From positions 620,001-684,000 of the forward strand of contig NZ_WTWY01000002.1 of assembly GCF_009870825.1 (NCBI RefSeq): a DNA stretch of 64,000 nt, written 5' to 3'. The notes under the pieces were generated by a model that was not told the DNA's origin, did not search any database, and saw only the letters and a program-made list of their open reading frames with translations. Positions within the stretch are counted from its first letter, which is position 1. Every line of letters begins with the position of its first letter. Positions 60,301-64,000 of the stretch are shown piece after piece. The position numbers and the translations under genes were made by a program. The stretch comes from Paenibacillus sp. USDA918EY (GTDB lineage Bacteria; Bacillota; Bacilli; Paenibacillales; Paenibacillaceae).

Positions 60301-61666
60301 CGATGTCCAGCGCTTCTTTGCCATCCTGCGCAAAAGCACCGCTATAAAGCTGCTGTGCAAGCTCCGGTCTTTCGACCACCGCGCCCTCGGCATTAACCGG
60401 CTGACCGTCCGCATTTACCCGGTAACCTTTGACGGTGATCGAGCCCTTGCCGTAGCTTACTTGGGGAACCGCGAAGTTCTTCTTCACGTTGTTCCCATGG
60501 ATGTCGGTATAGTCAATCGTTGTTGTTCCATTCGTTGGATACAGTGCATTTGGATCTGGATGTTTCGATTGATCCATTTTGACCCTGTAGGTCAGCGTAG
60601 CCGGAGAGCCTTCAATGATGTTTCCGGCGTCCCATTTAAAGGTTTCGGTCTTGTCGTCCCATGTAATGGTTCCTTGCGAAACCGTCGGTTTGCCGACCAA
60701 GTCGAACATGTCGCCCATAGGGTCGGTAACGATTGCTTTCTGGGCAGCGTAAGCGATCTGTCCGGACAGCTCGGAGAACACCTTGCCCAAATCCGCGCTG
60801 TTGGATGAATAATAGCCTTTATTTTGAACATTATTCAGCACGTATTTGGCATCTGGATCATTCCCGACTTCAAGGCCGATCGAATAAATGCCGATGCCGC
60901 CGTCCCAAGCGAGTTTTGCTTCGGATAAAGCGGCGATGCCGTTGTCTTCCACTTTCTTGCCGTCGACGGTATAAGCCTGAGTCCATCCTAAGTCATAGCT
61001 CGACCCGCTTCCAAGCACCTTACCGTTATAGTTGAAATCATACAAAGTAAAGTTGTACTTCTTTTCCGGCCAATTGTATGCTGCGGCATGCGATGCCTTA
61101 TAGCTGTAAGTCGGAGCGCCGTCGCTCAACAACACGATGACTTTGTTTTGCGCCTGACTTCCGGCCAACATCCCGCGCGCTTTATTTAAACCCGCCTGGA
61201 TGTTGGTGCCTTCATTGCTGACTGTGATTGCATCGATCACTTTCTTTAAGCTGTCTTTCTGGCCATATCCTGCGAAAGAGGATTTCTCGCTGGCCGTCTT
61301 ATCGAAAGTCACAACCGCGATTCTCGTCGTCGAATCTTTAATCAGCAGATTGTCGACGAACTTGTTCGCCGCAGTCTTTGCATTGGTCATCCGCTTTGAT
61401 TGATCCATACTTCCGGAACGGTCGATGACCAGCACGACATCCGAAGTCGTTTTGATGTTCTTCCCTTCGACGGTCAGCGTAATGTCCCACTGACCTTGCC
61501 CTGCTGGATCAGCCTTCTTAGTCAAATTGACTGCTCCGGGGTTGGGCCATATGAGATCGTTCGCTGCTGCGTATGTGGAGTTCAGGAATAGATTGCCCGG
61601 CAGGAATCCCAGGAACATCGACAATATGCACAGCCACGATACTACGAGTTTTAAGCCCCGCTTCAT
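57302..61666 (-). CDS. VWA-MucBP-SLH surface adhesin with PLPPAP cleavage sites
   Basis: Cell-surface protein of about 1454 residues. Order: signal peptide (1-35); von Willebrand A domain with MIDAS motif DRSGSMD (about 72-300); a beta-rich part (about 300-490); ten MucBP-like repeats of about 70 residues (about 500-1195; YLDKETNKALAEPT and similar, each ending in a YYT segment); a proline-rich linker (1218-1236) with PLPPAP at 1220-1225 and 1230-1235; and three SLH motifs (about 1240-1440) that hold it to the wall. AAGGAGGAG precedes ATG 61666. The layout is that of VMSP of P. alvei, the substrate of PPEP-2. Cutting in the linker would free the adhesive part from its SLH anchor. It has its own riboswitch leader. 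Confidence 0.92.
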   Translation of the reverse strand: MKRGLKLVVSWLCILSMFLGFLPGNLFLNSTYAAANDLIWPNPGAVNLTKKADPAGQGQWDITLTVEGKNIKTTSDVVLVIDRSGSMDQSKRMTNAKTAANKFVDNLLIKDSTTRIAVVTFDKTASEKSSFAGYGQKDSLKKVIDAITVSNEGTNIQAGLNKARGMLAGSQAQNKVIVLLSDGAPTYSYKASHAAAYNWPEKKYNFTLYDFNYNGKVLGSGSSYDLGWTQAYTVDGKKVEDNGIAALSEAKLAWDGGIGIYSIGLEVGNDPDAKYVLNNVQNKGYYSSNSADLGKVFSELSGQIAYAAQKAIVTDPMGDMFDLVGKPTVSQGTITWDDKTETFKWDAGNIIEGSPATLTYRVKMDQSKHPDPNALYPTNGTTTIDYTDIHGNNVKKNFAVPQVSYGKGSITVKGYRVNADGQPVNAEGAVVERPELAQQLYSGAFAQDGKEALDIGNTYSVDAPTIEGYQLEAGDNPTSVKLTMKEPTPTVWFGFMEAVAQHVTVKYLDKETNKALAEPTDVTGLKGKQIELEAKKVLGYTPEKASDKYTFTGKEGQEYTFYYTADKQTVTVKYLERGTDKELKAPATEEGATDKTITIVAPAIPGYAPEQPSRTYKFTAEKNQEVVLHYNATEQQVTVQHLVEGTNNELVQPTIKGGPTGEEVNVALEIPGYTPVKGTETYTFNGDEKQSHTVYYTPDKQTVTIRYVDQDTNQEISEPTKQEGVTDQSITIEAPAITGYTPVDPEVEYKFTADEKQVVTIYYKAIEQQVTVKHLVQGTEKELADPTTHKGHQGEKVNVAKEIEGYTPVEGTETYTFTADKDQSHTVYYTADKQTVTIRYVDQDTNKDIKDATTQEGVTDQEITLTSPSITGYTPVKPEVAYKFTADEKQEVVIYYTADKPAPEMRTITVKYLEEGTNRQLQEPATLQGEVGKEVLLKAPNIEGYVTEKPEVSYPVSSQNNQEYVFYYKKQVSEPEERTVSIHHVDQETNDRIAETTTLTGKVGETLRWSEEPITVVDAVYSPLEINHEYLITDAPEQEYTVYYKKGQDETIVQLLVRFLNKLTNEELGQKTYSGKPDEAITIKPDPITVSGAVYKPEQAEYPYRFTGEALQELIVYFIPDTAPVEKDQAVTVKYLEQGTGAELAASTVLKGKAGSTVTLTAVPVSGYTPVQSSVVYQFEDKDGQEFVFYYTKNSPVTPPVDPSPSNPGSSSGNSGSVTPLPPAPPVVPPLPPAPPKLDTANHFNYINGYPDGMVKPENNISREEVAAIFYRLMDDATRSDYMKSTSSYKDVAATRWSSKNIATMENAGIITGYPDGTFKPGRSITRAEFAAIASRFDDLDQQENATFSDIKGHWAEKYIVSAANKGWIKGYPDGTFKPDQYITRAEAMAFINSVLNRKVKAEGIHKAAKAWPDNTPNKWYYADVLEATNNHDYSRNADGAETWEQVKPDRVYP

Positions 61667-61708
61667 TTTCTCCTCCTTGGCTCTATTTGGATTGGTTCCC
61701 CGGAACAC

Positions 61709-61749
61709 GAAAAAGCCCGGCTGCATCAACGAATGTGAAATGCAACCGG
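61709..61749 (-). terminator. Leader terminator of the adhesin transcript
   Basis: On the minus strand CCGGTTGCAT (61749-61740) pairs with ATGCAGCCGG (61726-61717), followed by GCTTTTT. It lies between the riboswitch aptamer and the start codon, and its 5' arm touches the 3' edge of the aptamer. Confidence 0.85.
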
Positions 61750-61822
61750 ACGATCATAAGTCACGTGGACTGTTAGACTCCAAGGCTTTGCGACCTAATC
61801 TTTCGATTAGTGTGCCAAAGAT
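61746..61822 (-). promoter_or_regulatory. c-di-GMP-I riboswitch in the adhesin leader
   Basis: On the minus strand: GGCACAC, a CTAATC-GAAA-GATTAG stem with GNRA loop, GTCGCAAAGCC, GGAGTCTAAC and an AGTC..GACT stem. It aligns position by position with the two aptamers upstream of the protease (GGCA-AC, GAAA, CGCAAAGC, GG, CTAAC conserved) while its stems differ in sequence. Overlap of its 3' edge with the terminator arm suggests that ligand binding favours read-through (inference). Confidence 0.75.
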
Positions 61823-61910
61823 ATAAAATTGTCGTCATTGCAGATATACATAACGAACGGCGCCCATGTCCTTGGATTTGCCAAAAGTTAGTATATTAGA
61901 ACTATTGACC

Positions 61911-61940
61911 AATATATACCTAACGAAATTACGTTGTCAA
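61911..61940 (-). promoter_or_regulatory. Sigma-A promoter of the adhesin
   Basis: On the minus strand TTGACA (61940-61935), an 18-base spacer and TATATT (61916-61911). This gives a leader of about 240 bases with aptamer and terminator. The remaining bases to 62148 show no gene. Confidence 0.6.
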
Positions 61941-62148
61941 TTACTTGGATGTGCACTTTCAAAAAATATTTTTTCAGGCCCCCTTCGCGTTCATTGATTC
62001 GGCACTCAAAGCGAGTCTAACTTCCGGGTATCGAAATTCGGGCATAAAAACCAGCATCGACTCGTTCATTGTAGCATGGACTTCTTTCGTCCCCGTCTCA
62101 AATCCGTCTCATTTTTTTCAAACGACAAGTTTTGCCTTTTTGCGCATC

Positions 62149-64000
62149 TTACCCCGGCTCCGGACCTCCGTTCCGAAGCTGTGCCGCCAGCACGCGCGCA
62201 AAATTGGCAACGGCTTTTTTCAGATGGCGGTAAAAGGTGGCCCGGCTCATGCTGCATTCGAACGCCGCGGCTTCCGGATTGCCGGCATGCTGCCAATAAG
62301 CGGCGTACAAAAGGAAGACGTACTCCTTGGTCGGCCCGTATTCGTCGGGCGTTTTCAAGAACCGGAGCATCCATCGCTGGAGCTCGACTCCGCTATCCAC
62401 GCCGGGAAACATGCCGATATAATTCTCCAGTTCGACCGGATCATGAAGCGACAGAAGGATTTTTCGCAATTGCCTTTCTTGGTCCTCCGGGTTTAATGCG
62501 TGAAATACTTCCGCAAAAAGGGGCTCTCTTTCCGCGCTCCCTTTAAAAAACGAAAGCACCCAATTCCCGAAATTATCCGCGCGAAAGTCAAGCTCCAATA
62601 TATGCGCCTCCGCCCAGGAAACGTCGCAATTCCGGGTTGCCGTCGGCCGCATGCGGAACCCGATGCCGCGCAGCTGCTGTTTCAGAACATCGTTGGTGGC
62701 TATAAGAACGGCGCGGCTGCCGTCGCCAAGCAGGGACAAATGGCCGAGCATAAGAAGCCCGATAATCTCTTCCCGAGAATACCCCGGTACGGCATTCGTG
62801 GCAGCCGCCAGCACAGGGTAATACGTATCCGCTTTGTCAGGCTCGCAGTTCCATTCCTCTTCCGGAAAGCATTCCGACAATTCGTGGGGAAAATAACGCT
62901 GGAGAAGCGTCCCCGTTTCATCATAAACGAGCATGATGATAAACATGCCCGCAGGCTTTCCCCGGTCGTCGCGCACGATCGCGATGCTCTCGGGAAAACG
63001 GACGGCCAGCTCGTCCAAAAACTCGTGATAGGTTCTGTGCATCGGCGGATCGATGCTGTAGGCGCACCATTCTTCCAGCATCTTGTGGAGATCAGGCAGG
63101 TCGGAGGCCGCAGGCTGCTCAAGAGGGGGGATCGAATCGCCCGAAAAATCGGCGTACCCCCTATCGGGCGACAACAAATCTTTGCTCAGCAGAAGCATTT
63201 GCGACGCAATGCCGCGGCGCTGCTTGCGGTCCGCCTGCTGAAGCCTCCGATGCAGCAGCTGCGCCGCGGAGCATTGCAGCTCCCGCAGCCGCTCCGGTTC
63301 ACGTTGGCGAAAATCCCTTAGCAGATGCATTCTCGCCACATCGTGCAGCCCGAGTCCCCCTGTCCCGGAACGGATGAAGGATAACCCCGCGAGCTCGCGG
63401 AACTGCTGCAAAGTAACTTCCCTGCCCGTCAAACGGGACAGCATTTCCTGGTTGGCTTCGGGCAGAACCGTTAGGACGTCCACCATCGGCTGCAGCTTCT
63501 CCGAAGCCAGCTCGCGAAGCACGCGGGCGCTGATGGACTGCGATATGATTTGCTTCTCGGGACCGAAGGCATGATCTTTGATGGCCGCTTCCACGGACAA
63601 AGCCAAAGCCAGCGGATGGCCGTCGCTAATCCTTGCCAGCCTCCCGATGGCTTCATCCGGAAAAGTCCCGAAAGATTGGATATAGTCGATCATTTCCTCG
63701 TTCGTAAAATGCGAAAGCCGGAACTCCGTCAGTCTCGGCCCCCATACGGGATGGGTAATCCATGACAAAGGCAAGCGCGGCCGCGACGCGAGCAGAACCG
63801 CCACGCCCGCCGAAGGCAGTTTGGGCAAAAAAGCCTCCAGCAGCCAGCCTTCCAGCAGCGAAAGCTCCTCGAAGTTGTCTATAAACAACATAACCCGGCT
63901 GAGGACTCCGGATTTCGACAATATTTGCAGAGGGTTGGAACCGGCCGGCTCCAGCTGTTCCAGCGAGACGGCGGCCGACAAATTTTCCAAAAAAGACGCC
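62149..64000 (-). CDS. STAND/LuxR-like ATPase regulator (N-terminus outside window)
   Basis: C-terminal 617 or so residues of a large protein; the frame is open through base 64000. The visible part starts within a P-loop STAND ATPase: MLFIDNFEELSLLEGWLLEAFLP is a Walker B region and VLLASRPRLPLSW a sensor-like motif; SDGHPLALAL is the GxP motif typical of NB-ARC/MalT-type ATPases. A winged-helix-like segment follows (about 150-210), then a GNAT-like or sensor region of unknown type (about 300-480) and a C-terminal helical part (SMSRATFYRHLKKAV) that looks like a DNA-binding helix-turn-helix. It is divergent from nothing in the window; it lies upstream of the adhesin on the same strand. A role in surface-gene control is only a guess. 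Confidence 0.7.
   Translation of the reverse strand, partial: ASFLENLSAAVSLEQLEPAGSNPLQILSKSGVLSRVMLFIDNFEELSLLEGWLLEAFLPKLPSAGVAVLLASRPRLPLSWITHPVWGPRLTEFRLSHFTNEEMIDYIQSFGTFPDEAIGRLARISDGHPLALALSVEAAIKDHAFGPEKQIISQSISARVLRELASEKLQPMVDVLTVLPEANQEMLSRLTGREVTLQQFRELAGLSFIRSGTGGLGLHDVARMHLLRDFRQREPERLRELQCSAAQLLHRRLQQADRKQRRGIASQMLLLSKDLLSPDRGYADFSGDSIPPLEQPAASDLPDLHKMLEEWCAYSIDPPMHRTYHEFLDELAVRFPESIAIVRDDRGKPAGMFIIMLVYDETGTLLQRYFPHELSECFPEEEWNCEPDKADTYYPVLAAATNAVPGYSREEIIGLLMLGHLSLLGDGSRAVLIATNDVLKQQLRGIGFRMRPTATRNCDVSWAEAHILELDFRADNFGNWVLSFFKGSAEREPLFAEVFHALNPEDQERQLRKILLSLHDPVELENYIGMFPGVDSGVELQRWMLRFLKTPDEYGPTKEYVFLLYAAYWQHAGNPEAAAFECSMSRATFYRHLKKAVANFARVLAAQLRNGGPEPG

Overview
The window reads as chromosomal DNA of a spore-former of the Paenibacillaceae, most likely Paenibacillus or a close relative (inference). 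The evidence is moderately high GC, strong AGGAGG ribosome binding sites with many TTG/GTG starts, several YesM/YesN two-component systems beside sugar ABC transporters that lack their own ATPase, SLH-anchored surface proteins, and a PPEP-type protease facing a VWA-MucBP-SLH protein, an arrangement known from Paenibacillus alvei. No rRNA, tRNA, CRISPR array or complete insertion sequence was found.

Layout. 1-6410: a partial YesM kinase, its YesN regulator and a three-gene beta-mannan route (GH113 mannanase, cellobiose/mannobiose 2-epimerase, GH130 mannosylglucose phosphorylase). 6575-14360: a LacI regulator, a remnant of a Gfo/Idh/MocA oxidoreductase, a membrane-bound AraC regulator and an LplB/LplC/LplA-type ABC importer. 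14475-21096: mixed single genes (DUF4272 protein, AraC regulator, flavodoxin-fold oxidoreductase, KGG-repeat stress protein, ECF sigma/anti-sigma pair, small coiled-coil membrane protein, AstE/AspA-like zinc hydrolase). 21156-28001: a 2281-residue SLH-anchored amylopullulanase-like enzyme. 28315-31786: small membrane protein, PadR/DUF2812 pair, LCP cell-wall enzyme, DUF488 protein. 31994-38621: 2-aminoethylphosphonate uptake and breakdown (ATPase, double permease, binding protein, PhnW, PhnX) with a divergent DeoR regulator. 38822-42497: SDR, MerR and ROK regulators and a sugar O-acetyltransferase. 42617-45740: a ligase / D,D-carboxypeptidase / racemase cassette in vanC/vanG gene order. 45920-55804: a seven-gene uronic-acid polysaccharide locus (two permeases, binding protein, kinase, regulator, heparinase II/III-like lyase, GH88). 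56211-61940: a c-di-GMP surface-release module, with tandem c-di-GMP-I riboswitches in front of a Pro-Pro endopeptidase and a third riboswitch in front of the adhesin that the protease probably cuts. 62149-64000: the C-terminal part of a STAND/LuxR-like regulator.

The recurring theme is carbohydrate capture at the cell surface: extracellular or wall-bound depolymerases, ABC import, intracellular processing and a local two-component or one-component regulator for each locus. The most notable points are the c-di-GMP riboswitch / protease / adhesin circuit, the D-Ala-D-Ser-like van cassette without vanRS, a two-part dispersed repeat found in two transporter loci, activator-type repeats with 21-bp spacing in the uronate locus, and a MerR gene that appears to start with ATT.
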